64,000 nucleotides of DNA, taken from positions 248,001 through 312,000 of the forward strand of contig CAJQUW010004458.1 in the NCBI GenBank assembly GCA_907163375.1. The letters are read 5' to 3'. This DNA is from Prostheceraeus crozeri (lineage: Eukaryota; Platyhelminthes; Polycladida; Euryleptidae). Shown in pieces: positions 24,631 to 37,900 of this stretch (position 1 is the stretch's first letter; each line of letters starts with the position of its first letter). Made by a program: the position numbers and the translations under genes. Below the pieces are notes generated by a model. The model saw only the letters and a list, made by a program, of their open reading frames with translations, did no database searches and was not told the origin of the DNA.

Positions 24631-25078
24631 CATGAACATCAATAAATTGATGAACACCAATAAAAATTTATTGTCAATAAAAATGTTCAATATTTCGGCA
24701 TGCGCCTTAATCATGAACTATGAAAAGAAAGAGCATAGAGTAAGTAAACTAATATACAAAATTCAAGTGCAAAAGCAGCTGTCATAGATGTAAAAGACCA
24801 CATAGAAATATTGCAAGATCATAGATGTAAAGAAGACCGCTTTACCCGCCCAACCTCCCAACATCTATGATCTTGCTTTTCTATGTCATTTATGCCTTTC
24901 GAAGTACTTTTACATCTATGACAGCTGCTTTTGCACTTGCATTTTGTATATTATCTTTGCTTACTTTATGCTCTTTCCATAGTCAATGATTAAGGCGCAT
25001 GCCGAAATATTGACATTTTTTATTGACAATAAACTTTTATTGGTGTTCGTCAATTTTTTGATCTTCACAAAGTTCATG
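24631..25078. repeat. Foldback element, 448 bp, arms of about 200 bp
   Basis: Left-arm segments such as CATGAAC..., TATTTCGGCATGCGCCTTAA and AAGCAGCTGTCATAGATGTA recur as reverse complements in the right arm, which ends GTTCATG at 25078. An inner pair, CAAGATCATAGATGT / ACATCTATGATCTTG, closes around a short GC-richer centre near 24840-24860. There are scattered mismatches and small indels. No coding capacity and no clear target duplication. Confidence 0.8.
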
Positions 25079-28000
25079 CCAATGACGCACAATCTGAATA
25101 GAATTTCCATGGACAGTCATGATGATCTGATGCATTTACATATCGAATATGGTATATCGCAGTCGTCTATCTCTTGATCGGCTTTTAATTTTCATACAAA
25201 GTGCGTCGAAGCAGTTGCAAATTAAATATGATCAAGGTCGATCAATAAATCCAACTGAATAGATCCTGATGAAAAACATGATATTACGAATCAGATGAAG
25301 AGTTTTTCAGATGTAAAACATTATCAATTGCACTCCGCTGACATCTTTTGATACTTGAGAAATCTGAACACTCATTGAGATCATATGCTCACAAGTACAT
25401 TGTCGTTAGATTTACTCTAGTTAGTTGCTTACCGAGAAATGGGATCAAAACTTTGTATAAATTTTCTGCGATGTCTCCAGATATAATATCTGAATAGGCC
25501 TATACCATGGCGGCGCAACGATGCTATTTTCTAAGCAGTTTGACGTTGCTTAATTTATGTAGATGTATCCGTAGTTAATGTACCAAAACGTAGGGACCAT
25601 CGGCCAGTCATTATTAGCTCTGTATGTTTGCTCTTTTAACATTAAAAATCTTACTTTTTTAATATATGTGGTTCTAGGGTATCTGACATAATAATAATAT
25701 AAATATGATTTTTCTGCGTGAATTCTGGTTGCCCCCTCCAGTTGATTTAAAGTGCAGTTAATTTTATCGGTATGCGCCCCCTTCCAATATTTATTTCCGG
25801 TATCATAGCATCATCCTTTTCCTACCTATCACATCCCTACATGCAGGAAAAGTAGTTTTGCGTGCAAAGTCATGATCACACAGTTGACACATGTTTCTGA
25901 AAGAGATAAGCGAACAAGGCATTAAAAGACACTCATGGAGCAAGCTTGTCAGTATTCATCATAATTTAAGACGTATCACGCTCTCTGTGGTTCAGTGAAA
26001 ATCGTCTGCTGTCTCCTGTTCACGAGATACATGTATAAAAATCGAATGTCTGTACTTCTGAATAATGCTGATGCAATGACTTCTGAAGGATATAGAGGCA
26101 AATGGAACATTCCACAATGTGGTTGGATGTATCTTATGCGCTATTTCCTTAAGTTACCAAAAGTTTGATTTATGCATTCAAAAATTGGTTTGTATTATTC
26201 TGGCATTATTGTTCATAATGTACATAAAGTCTTCCTGTATCCTTAATCTCATATGAAACTCATGTGTTCACTTGCTTCTTCTTCCGTTATTGTCTCAATC
26301 CGTTAGTCAATCAGAAAATGATAACTGCTCTATACATTCAACTTCATGAGGAAAGGATTTTGTTCAGATTGTGTCAGATTATGTGTATTAAGTATATTTA
26401 CGACATCTTCTTTTGGTCTATAGTCCATCGTCTAGTCAATCGTGAAAGGCTTAATGTGAAAAATGAGGAAGCCTCTACACGACTTGAGTGACAATACATT
26501 GAGGTGAAGGCTTAGAGAATCATAAATAAATAGTAAGTGTCTAACTGAACGGTAGCTTACTCTCATGATGTTTTCGTTATTTCCATTCTTTAAATACATG
26601 TAGGAATATGAAAAGGTTATGTGACACTTTTATCACCTGAAGATTTGCCATTCAGAATGTAGCATCATTGTCTTAACTGAAGTTGTTAATTGCGAGTATG
26701 GCATTTTATCTGAATTGACAGTAGATAGATGAATGCTATAGACAATCGAATTTTTGAAGAATCTGTATCATTGTATTTTCTTACTTTTGTGATTACCGTA
26801 TTGTGATAACAGAACATGTGAACATTTTAGAGCTAGTCATGAAAAACAGACCATCCGAATTATGTCGAAATTCATTCGATTTTCTTGCCTTCCAATCGTG
26901 TCATACATCAGTGCCATGAGTGTATGCTTCGAGAGTCCGCACCCAATCCTAAGATCTCCGGAAGCACTAGCAAAGTCAACGGACTCACGTGCTAACATGT
27001 GTGTCAAGAGCCTGATCGTAAAGTGAGCCGCACGATGACTTTTTGTGCGCACGGCTTCACATTCAATGTTCTTCTATAGACGACTTTCCCTGACCAGTAC
27101 AGTCCGAATACATTTAAAATTGACTTCAAAAGTGACTTCAAGAGGAGTGCGGGTATGCGTCTGATGGCGACAATATTGACAGAATCAGAAGACCTTTTAT
27201 TGTCCTACTGTTGATTTACAAAGTAGTCAAATTCATAGATCTCCTCACTTTGAGTAACCCTCTATAGTGGATTTTCTATGATTGGATGATAATTAGAAGA
27301 AGCTGTAGACTGATTCGATATTACCTGGAAAGTGAGGCCCTTCTACTTAACAACTCTCATTTTTTTTCCATAATTGGAGTCATATAGTGGGAATTCAATT
27401 TTCTGAAGGTTTAGTAACATTGTGGGAATTCAATTTTCTGAAGGTTTAGTAACATTGTTTAATTTTTCTGATTTTTTTATAAATCAGCTAGCTTGTTGAA
27501 TTGATCAAAAACGTATCACAAGTTGCAATCAAATGATGCGGAAGGCTTCTTAATTCACAATCGCTGACATGATGGTTCATCGGACTTCACCTGATAATGA
27601 GAAATGAGAAAGTAGTCAGCCATTTTCAGTACACTCAGCAAGTCAAAATGATGTAGGAGGAACTGCTTTTATGACAAATTGTCGATTATTTATCGTTTTC
27701 AGATTTGCGAAATGCATGTTCGCTAGTGTAAGATGAACATATGAATGAGACCTAAAAAACCAAAGGCTTGATTCTGATCAAACCTATCGATATCCAAGCC
27801 ATTTTCGAAACTAGGTATTTTCTATATAAATGCAATTTATGGACATCCAAATCATTATACGACTATGGGAATGGTGGCATTTTAGTTGCGTTGATCTTCT
27901 GTCTTTTGGTTGCGAATTTTTGCCATTCTGGGGCTTCAGGTCTGTGACGTTCAAAAAGGCCACATTGGGCATTAATGGGTTGAAGAAAGAATATCCAAAG

Positions 28001-30035
28001 CTGGACCGAAAATGTGATTTAGCTAGTTAGTGCTTGTGTGCTCATTTCTCTTCGACTTTTTTCATATCCAATGATGTTCTAAGCATCGTCGGGGAACGTA
28101 CGAAAAACGTCGGTGTTTTACCTACGTGTAAATGTAGATCATCATACATTTGCTGTATGATTATAAGTGGACAAATAAAAGTGATATGTGCATGCAGCAA
28201 TGCATTTTTCCATTCACATGAGGTACGGATATCTGGGGAGCCGCTTTCACATGAATATTGGTGTGTAATCACGAATATTCACGGATTTTCAAAACAAATG
28301 GAAATTTACCTGAATTGTGCTAGAATGTTGGAACTTTGTGCCGTCAAACCTGTTTCTCAGAACGATTTTTAGCATCTATTGATTGCGATTAGATAGCTAC
28401 ATACTGCTGCTGATCAGAATTATGTCTCAAATCATTTTATTTATTGTATTTTCATTCTTGTATCCGAAATGTTGGAAATGTCTCAGAAACTCCAGAATTT
28501 TTGATCTGAGGATATCGTATTCAATCTCATCGGTCATTTCGTAATTTCATGCTCTTGCATGTTCGAACACATTGAACAAAAGACAAAGCAAGATAACCTT
28601 CAATCTTTTTCGAAACTAGGCTTTGTGTCTACTTACTTAACTACATGCTTGTGCAATGTAGATGGTAGTTTGAAATGATGCATATGATTCAATTTGAGTT
28701 TGAGTCCTTGAGGTGCCACCACTCTCTTTGTGGGTCAATGAACATAACAGCACAAGAAATTCTAACTAGTGTGCAAAAGTCGTCCCATCCCTAACTTGCT
28801 GGTTTTGCTGCAAGCATATGACGTAGCATGCGATTGTTGACATGTATAAAAATATGTCACACTGTATACTGCATATACAAAGTAGTTTACTCCCAGTCTT
28901 GAACCGTCAAATTTGAAGTGATTGTCGTGGTGTTGGAACTGTCTTCCATTATATTGCTCTCTACTCAACTTCCCGAAATATTATCAAAAATTATATGAGT
29001 GTTCATGTACATTGCCTGTATTCTGAAGGAATTTTGCAAGTTAGTGAAAGAAATCTATTACTCTATTACCTTTAGTGGTGACAATTTTTCTGTTCGTCAA
29101 TCCTTGCTATAGTTTGATGAATGCTCATCGTATTTACGTGATAGTGGGAATGGGAAAATTCTCAAATTCACTTCATGGATAACTTTCATGTTCCTTTATC
29201 AAATTTCGAGTATGGTGCGTTGAACTTTTGTGCAACGTAACTTTAATCTGTTGACGATTTTATGATAATGTTTGCTGATTATGTAGTTATGTGTAATTGA
29301 ATTTGAATAATCACACATCTGACTTATGATCTCCTCAATTAAATTCCATGCTCTTTTTTTCCAATACACACACTCCTGGAATATGCTCCTTACGGCAAGC
29401 GCCATCACTTTCATTAATTAATAGTTGTTTTTTAATGTATTTTCGAAAATAGGATAAGATATTTATTTTATTTATTAATTTACATTTCAGAAATGCAGTT
29501 AAACTTGCTGAAAATATCTTGCTGCAGTTAAATAGTATTTGTACAAATATCAGTAGGTTCTGTAAATATGTGATGTACATGTACTATCAAACATTAGAAA
29601 GATATTTGCAAATACAGGTGGTGCTGCCAATTTGCAGTCAACAGTTAAGCAAAGTGTGTTTGTATATTACTTAAGAGTTTCATGTATTTCAGATTTCAGT
29701 ACAACGTGCGGTGAGAGAAGTATATTTTAAGAACCCTTCTAAGCTGTCGAAATTCAACTTGTCTAGTTGTGACCGCAAATTATTCTCGTTGTTAGAATGA
29801 ACTTGAAAGCTGTGGCATAGGTCTGGTTTTATCGGTTGCTGGGAAAGTGTAGAATCTACATGATCGTTTTAGATAGCTTATACCTCACTGTACATGTATT
29901 TTTTAGCTATAAGCCAAATAGTTTATCAATCGTAACCGGGCTCTAATTCGGAATCAATCATATTTCATATTCATAAGATGTATTTTTGTTCCGCATCAAG
30001 TATAACTTATAGCGAAAAACATAGGGAAAATACTC
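25079..30035 (+). other. PKA-C intron 6, no recognised gene
   Basis: AT-rich non-coding DNA. Frames at 27830-28030 and 28034-28372 are open but match nothing I know. The only clear structure is the small tandem repeat at 27387-27456. Confidence 0.4.
27387..27456. repeat. 35-bp unit in tandem duplicate
   Basis: The unit starting GTGGGAATTCAATTTTCTGA occurs twice head to tail with no visible mismatch, indicating a recent slippage duplication. Confidence 0.9.
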
Positions 30036-30168
30036 GCTCACTTCTTAATTATGTATTGGTGATCAAAGAAAGATAAAACAAATATCAACAAATAATTTTT
30101 TAAGATTATATTTGTTCATATCTATTTTATCTTTCTGTGTTCACCAATGTATTATTAAGGAGTGAACA
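30036..30168. repeat. Short foldback (MITE-like), about 133 bp
   Basis: The left arm (CACTTCTTAATTATGTATTG... AAAGATAAAACAAATAT) and the right arm are imperfect inverted copies of about 55 bases around an AT-rich centre. The family is unknown. Confidence 0.65.
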
Positions 30169-31020
30169 AGCATTTATCACTGACTATAATGAATAGACTC
30201 TTGTTCTTGACCAACAATTGATTAACTTACATTGAACTTAGCATCTAGTTTTCCACGACCTGTCAGTCGTACCCACTAGCTTCAGAAATGCATTAGTAGT
30301 CATCGAGTTTGAAATGGAAAATTTTCTAGTTCGAAGGCTCCTTCAAAACATATGAGTGTAATGCGTCGCATCGGTATTATTGATGATGTCTCATCAATTT
30401 TTGTCGACTTATTATTGATCATCAGCAGGTGTTTGGTTTGGTTTTTTTAATAGGATGACCTGCTACTAAAAAAATGTAAACCAAGCGAAGTCAGCACTGC
30501 CTCATAAGCTTCTAAGTAATCGGAAAATTCGGAAGTCTAACGGAATCGAGAAATCATTCAGTAAGCAATTTTTCCAGTTTGTGTAACAAACGCATCCGTT
30601 TCTAAGACATTACCGTTTTCCTGTGACAAAGCTGTGACAGATACTACTCAGAATTCGTAAAGTAAGACCAACAGAAATCCTTGGGTTGAACGAAGATCAT
30701 CTGTCGATCAATAAGAAGATATCGATCTCGAAAGTATTATGCACCAAAATTTTGAGGCAAGAAACCATTATTAAAATAATACTTGCACTGGATAATCATT
30801 CGACGGAGATGAATAATCGAGTTTCCAAATTCCATGGTATAATCAGAAACTGTGAAATTATCACATTTATAAAATTTTTGTAACTAAGATTGTATCAACC
30901 TCTTTTCTATATGTTGCAAAGCAAAATAATTGCTAAAATTCAGAAGATGGTATTATGTAAGCCGGAATAATACATTGTACTTTAGTGTAATAATTTGAAA
31001 ATGCCACCCTTTGAAATCAT

Positions 31021-31141
31021 GATTTGATAAGGTTACATTTATCACGGCGTTTAAAGAGACAACTGCTAGTACTAAAGTCTTCAGCTTTCACTTGAGAATG
31101 AGATAGTTGTCTCTTCAAACTCCGTCCAACCTTATCAAATC
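31021..31141. repeat. Short foldback, about 121 bp
   Basis: GATTTGATAAGGTT at the left is the exact inverse of AACCTTATCAAATC at the right. An inner pair AAGAGACAACT / AGTTGTCTCTT is also exact. The segments between the two pairs do not match, so it is an interrupted hairpin. Confidence 0.65.
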
Positions 31142-34117
31142 GCTTTTTCAAATTATTTGTGATATGGTCATTTTGTAATCGAAAACATACGAAATGTAAA
31201 TATTGATTCGAGTTTCTAATAAACCGGAAAGTAGTCGGAAATTTAAGATATAATTATTGGCGAGAATGGGCCACTTGTATGTTCCTATTTCAGATCGTTT
31301 GATATGTAATGTCAAAACATTTTGGCACAAGTGCTTTGACCCGCACATGAAGGACTATATGATCTGCAGCAGTTCTGTACATATGCTATCTTTAGTCGTA
31401 TTCTGTAATTTGCTGAATGTTCCTTTGAGTGGGTAAAATTCATTACGCATCCATGCGCTAGCAGTACTATAACTTCGCACCAAATAGTTCAACCAAGCAG
31501 ATGTTGCATTCTTAATGGCCAAAGGCAAGTATTCTAAATACTTTCATCATTCCTAAAGTGACATTTCTGCTAGAAGTAAAATGTTGCCGATAAAACGCCG
31601 ATGCGTTATTTATGAAATTGCCATTTACCGGATTCCATCGAGACAAATCAACTGCACCAGAAGTAATCAAATAAGAGAACTCTGATTGTGTACTGATAAG
31701 GAGTTTGAAAAATGACAGTGTAACTCACATTCGATTAATACGAGTATACATGTATTTGCTTAAATATCATGTAAATGTGAAAACTATGAAATGCATATAC
31801 AGCGAAATGTTAAATAAATCGAGTGACTTGGAAAATTGCAAACGCAGTTGAATGATCTCGATCACTCATTGATCAATTTATTTATCACAGAATTGCATTG
31901 CAATCGCTTTTTAGAATTTTTTCAAGTAGAGAAACTTTTGTGCACTGTAGTGTATCATACTCGACATTCCGGTGGAACGAGTTTGGATGGAGTGTCTGTG
32001 TGGGTAAATACGTTAGTGACTTAAGACCTGGTCCACAATAGCCGTATGACTTTCGAGAAAAGTGAAAATATTCAAAGAAAAATTCGCAAATCTCTTGATC
32101 TTATGTGAGAAGAAATGTAATCGAGTAGGATCAAGGTATCTCTCGACTTTCTCTCTCTACGAACTTAATGACTTTCTCATTAAAAGTTAAAGTCTCGACT
32201 TCTCTGATACATATGCGAGGGGAATCATCTCGGAAGCAGTCTAAATTTTATTTCCAAATCTGTCAGCATGCTCCATTTCAAATCATTGCTTTATAAGGGC
32301 AGACATGCGGTCTGTATATACGTTTAATATGTTTACAGTCAATACCATATATCGTACCTGGTGTTACAGCTTCACAACAATGAATATTTTGTTATCACAC
32401 AATAATATTGTCGTTGATGGAATGTGCCTCTACCTGGGGCACTACTCTGTACTTTACTTTTTTTCATGTATAAGACTATACATAAGCCAGAGGTTGATCA
32501 TTGTTATTGTATTGCATGATTTACATACTGTCATTTCTAGTTTTCTACATTTTGAACTTCGCAGAATTTGATAATGTAGTACAAAAATAAAGAAAAGGGA
32601 GATAGCAACTCCAACATGAAACAGATTCTAGTTATTTCAGTAGAAGGAAACATTGCAACTGAAAATTCATTTCCGAAATTCTTGGATTAAGCTGATCTTT
32701 AATTTCCTGGAACACAGATCTTCTGTCGTGTATCAAATATCAAATAAATTAAAGATGATCGTCTGATCGAGTTGCATGAATTTTGAAACCCGACTCCAGC
32801 TACATGTAAAAGACAACATAAAACCCGAGATCGTGTTGGGTCGAAATGTTTTACCGTATCCCGATAAAAGATTAAATAACCTAGCCCGACCGGACCAAAC
32901 TAGATCCGATAATCAATAATGATACTATGAAAATGCTCATGCGTTTCGAAAATAGTCGTGTTGCAGAAATCGGTGTAATTATTGAACTGAAGAGCCCGTT
33001 GTTCAAATGGACCTAAAAAAACCTAGACAGTCTTCAGGAAGGACATCAGACTTAAATGCACGCTCCTGCGAAAGTCTGACTTAACTACTGCACCGTTTTA
33101 TTCTAAAAAAGACCGACAAAGCTGCAAAATATGAGTTTTATTAAAAGAGCTATGAAACATTTAACACGGACGTTAAGGATTGTATTACATATATGTTGTT
33201 GTTAGATTATCCATCTAGTCTCGTTTTTTGGCTAAGTTTATAGTGCTATATTCATCGCTTTATCAAAACAATGAAACATTACTTAAATTTCATTTTGATG
33301 TTACATAAGGCTAACCTGTTCCTTTTTATGGGATTAGCGATTTACAACAGAAGAGAGTCAACAAGTTAACAATGAATAGCATCAATAAAAAGTAAGCAGT
33401 ACGAATTGTCATGTTGTTTATGGACTCATTGTGTGCCATACATAGTAGATTGCACTTAATTGTTATCAGTAGCATTGAAAATATCAGATAGAATGCCCAC
33501 GAAAATTTTAGAATAACGAAATACGAGCAGAATACATGCTTGCATTTAAGATTGGCATGTGAGTTTTTAATGTAACCCATTAATGTGCAGGAGTGCTAAA
33601 AGAAATGAGTTATTGAAGCAGTGCAGCAAAGTTTCAATTGTTGATAGCTCCATGCAGTATGTCATAGCATTGCTTTGACAATATTCTTGGAAAGCTTATT
33701 TTCCATGTAGAAATAAAATTGAAGTACCCCTTTCACATTATTACATGGCCCGAAATAACTTACAATTTAAATTAAGCGAGAATAAAAGAGATTGCACAAG
33801 CAAGAAATAACATTTATTCACCTAATTCATATATTTTTCATTATAACAATGCAGAGGTCAAGGTATTTGATCGAATCTGTTGCATAAAGTTGCACTGCAT
33901 ATGAGAGTGAAATTACAGCAAAATTTTTGAGAAATTGACAGGTTCTAGCAGATTTCCAAAATTTGTGTACTCCAACACGGAAAATCCATAGTTCGGGTTT
34001 TTGTGGGTTTGCTGCAAGAGAAATAATCCTACCCGATTTCAATTTGTTTCACCCGAATCCGAGCTTTCGGGCTTCATCTTCAGCATCAACACACCCTACC
34101 CGTAGACGCTTTGTTTT
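31142..34117 (+). other. PKA-C intron 6, no recognised gene
   Basis: AT-rich non-coding DNA without recognised elements. Confidence 0.4.
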
Positions 34118-34937
34118 AGGGTTCGGAAAAATAATTAGTCAAAAGTATCAAAGTATTTAAATATTTATTTACTTCAAAACCTCTGAATATTAAAAAAAAT
34201 CGTCAAAATATTTGAAATGCTTAGAAATCAAACTATACTATTGTGAATTATAGTAATGACTCCACAGGCCTCAAGTAAAAAACTAAGTTCATCCCATCAA
34301 CATATTTAGATAATTATCCCAAAAATTCTAAACAAAGAAAACATTAAAAATGCAAGAAGGCCCTATCTTTTTCCAATCATTGGTAAAAACAATTGCAGGC
34401 TAATATTTCAGAGATTTTCTGGAGTAAGTCTCCGGCAATCATCAGATAAAATCGTTCTATCTGTCAAAGACGTGCGCTCAGCGTCGAACCTGGTGAACGG
34501 TGTAATGTTGTAGGTGGCCGGGAGTTGTTGTATTGTCCGGGAGTGAATTCTCGCCACCTGACAACATTAATTCAATAGAGCGCAGGATTTAGATGTCATA
34601 GACGTCAGTCAGATGCAATAAAAAAGCCTTTGATTTTGCGACAAAGGCGTGTACATCTATCAACTAACTAAATTTGATAAAACAGAGTCAAAGACAGAAG
34701 ATGTTCATAGCCTTTATATATGATGACAGCCGATCTATCCCAATTTTCAGTATTTTGCCTCTAGTATATGATTAAATCAAGGGTTTTTAACAAAATGCAA
34801 AGTATTTGAATAAGCCGAAATGTATTTGAGTCCACAAATCATAGAAATATTTAAATTAATGTTTGAGAAAATCAAGATATTTAAAATAGCACAAAAGTTC
34901 AAAAATATTTTTTACTTAAAAAGTTATCCGAACCCTG
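34118..34937. mobile_element. Possible non-autonomous hAT-like element
   Basis: The left end AGGGTTCGGAAAAATAATT faces the right end TTATCCGAACCCTG (inverse CAGGGTTCGGATAA), a hAT-style terminus. The interior is AT-rich, with several AAGTATTT/AAATATTT-type subterminal motifs and no ORF. Flanking 8-mers do not match, so no target duplication supports it; the left terminal base also differs. Confidence 0.45.
34473..34584. repeat. Nested GC-richer hairpin inside the hAT-like element
   Basis: Outer inverted 7-mer TGCGCTC / GAGCGCA encloses a longer inverted repeat AATGTTGTAGGTGGC / GCCACCTGACAACATT, which has one bulged base. The composition differs sharply from the surrounding AT-rich DNA. Confidence 0.65.
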
Positions 34938-37900
34938 ATTATAATATTATTATTTATTACTTATTAGCTAAATAACATTTGAGGATTCTACTATATATAA
35001 CATGCATTAAATATCTTTCATATCATTCATCAATCGCATTGATAATTCTATGGAATATATGAAAGCTCAAAAATAATTCTATTCTTTATGTTTATCAAAT
35101 ATTATCTCTAATATTATCTAAGAGTGTTAATTGAAATAAGCGGAGAACTAGAAAATGAAGGCAAAGAGCTATCTGTTATGCTGTTTGATGACTTTTTCGT
35201 GGATGAAATTCAGATGAATGCCGTCTTCCCTTTTCAATCACATTTGCTCAAGCGAGTGGTGAAAGTAGCCTTGAACTTAGTTGACGTCATCTAACGTCAA
35301 AGCAAAACAGGGATAAAATCAGCGGGAAGATCTCAGCTGCTGAAATGAGTGTCTTTCGGAGCTGTCAGAATGAACAAACCTTCTTTTGGACACGCAACCT
35401 TAGAAGTTATCAAGATTTAGTCTGTTGCAATTAATTGATTGGTGTCAGTCAATGATTGCAGTTAATTGTTTGTGTTATAGTGGGATAAGATACACGTATT
35501 TAATTGACTGATTTACTTATAATACCGTCACCACACACCATCGCTACGTAGGCAAGACATCCCAACTTCGTAGATATATTTAGCTATTAAGTTTACTGAG
35601 CATATCTCGTTCCCAGCTGAACACTTCCTGGATTCTAATCAGGATCTATTTGGTGCATAACGTGTTTAGCATGTAGTTGTATGTATTTCATGTAACGGGT
35701 CGATTCAAGATACTCCAAATTGATGATAAGCTGCTATGCGACTTGCAAATCATGTAGGCCGCCCATGTAGGCCATTGAAATAACAGAGTGAAGAATTCAA
35801 AATGAAGAATGTCTATTCTAACGGTGATGATAATTAATTATAATAAATTGATTGATTACATCGATTACATGTAATTAATTGATTACTTGCCTGCCCAAAA
35901 TTAATGGCAATTAATTTTCGATGACGCTTACGTAATGTGGATAGCAGTTAGTGTTAATTACAGGTGCATGAACCCTGTGGAACTCGAATTGAAACGCTTC
36001 TATTTAGAGCAGAGTATTTGCAGTGTACTATTACTTTTATCGTTTTTAAGATCGAGTTTAAAACAAATTGAGACGAGATCTTCGTGACATACTGCTTGCT
36101 TTGTCATAGTCAAGAGTGCTGGAGCCCTGCCGCAAGCATTCTTGTTGGGCCTCAAACTGATAAATCAGGTCACCAATCAAGCTTCATGAATTTTCGCAAA
36201 TCCGGTCAACCGCTAGAATCCGGAAATTACGGAAATCCAATTTTTCGTTGTTTTGGTGGAACTAGAATGAAAAACTGTTTGTTGATGGTAATTTCAGGTG
36301 TTCGGCCGCAATAGTTATGCATTCATGGCGCAATGTGATATATTACGTGCTACTTAGCAAAAATGATTTTATATTCAGAGAATAAAGATGCTAATCGTTA
36401 ACCATCGCGCAAAGTCACTTCCAAGGTAGCATTACCTAACCATTTTCAACCACTGGAAGTCGCCATCGTTCAGGCACAGTTGTTGTAATGACAACGCATG
36501 TCCAGGAAGTAGCATTGCTTCCAATGAACGCATCCGTTCTACGTCAGTAGTATTAATTGTAGGATTTCTATGGAAAATGCACTACTGTGAAACTGAAAAT
36601 TGCCTATCGAAAGCATCACTTATACTACTTCAGTAGTCAAATAATCTTACAACACTACGAAGCTCGTTTGTCTGGAGTCAAAACATGCAATTTGAATGGT
36701 TCAGGCTTTCCACAAGCTAAAATCAACCAAACTTGTTGAAAAAGGACACATGTACTTGCGTATGTGGTGTAATTTCTCAGTGGTCTACGATCTGTAATAA
36801 TTGCTAATTGTTTTGCAATATTTTACGTGTTTTCATATTGTTTATGATAGCCAGTTCATTGTGTTAGGTAATGTGTGCATAAATTAATTAGGGCTGAGCA
36901 AATTTAATGTAGCTGGTTCCTACAGAGTTTTAAATCGAGATTAAAAATGACATGAAAATTTCCTCGCATGTAATCAATCAGTTATTATTCAATTATTGTA
37001 AATGAGACAGTCAGTTGTGAAAGAAGTGGTAACATATTTTCGTTGGTTAATCGTCATTATTCATAATACTTAGTATGTGCGTTTAGTCAAGTGACTTTGT
37101 TTTGTAAAATTTAATCAGTTCGAAGCCCCTCCTATGTAATTGAATTTATCAGCCTAATGGCACGTTGAATGCTTGTACATTTTTTGACGAAGACCTTTCG
37201 CTGTCTATGGTTTTGATGAAGTTCAATATTTTTGACTGAATTGCCTCGAAAGTCATATTTTGCTCTTACCGTGCTCTTGTGCTTCTGACTATCATCGGAC
37301 TCATTTAGCACAATCATTATGGACTCTGTAAAATAACTCGATTAAGTTCATTACGATTTTTCCTAATTTTTTGTGAGGAAATTGTGTGATCACTATAAAA
37401 TAAGAAATATCCAGTCTGCATAAGCCGATGTTCATGTCGTGTATCGTAACGAATCATATGAATCATTAATCGTCATCGCATATTTTAATCCCCGTTTTGA
37501 CCGCTTTAACCGACACGATTTAAATCATCAAATCACCAGTGTTAGGACTTGCTAAACAAAATATCCACAAGCTTTTGCTTAAATTGAAATTTAATGGACT
37601 ATCCTTGAATTATCCTTGACTAGTAAATCACCCAAGAACTTTATGCGAACATCCCTCCAGTAGCTTTCACATCGAGTTCGCATGTTTGCATTCCCAAATG
37701 ACCTTCTATTTCTTCGTCCCGTAGAAATAGCATTTAATTAGGCTTACATAGTGGCACAAAATTCACTTGACATTGCAGACATAATGTATCATCAGTCATC
37801 TGTATGCGTGATGCTGATGAACATTTGCTAAGCCTTGTTGCTTCTCTATTCATTCTCGATCAATTTTCATTGACATGTCATTATTGTTACGATTTCTCTA

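Noticed and set aside
27830-28372. Two adjacent open frames in intron 6
   Set aside because: No recognisable domain and no sign of coding bias; could not be tied to any element.
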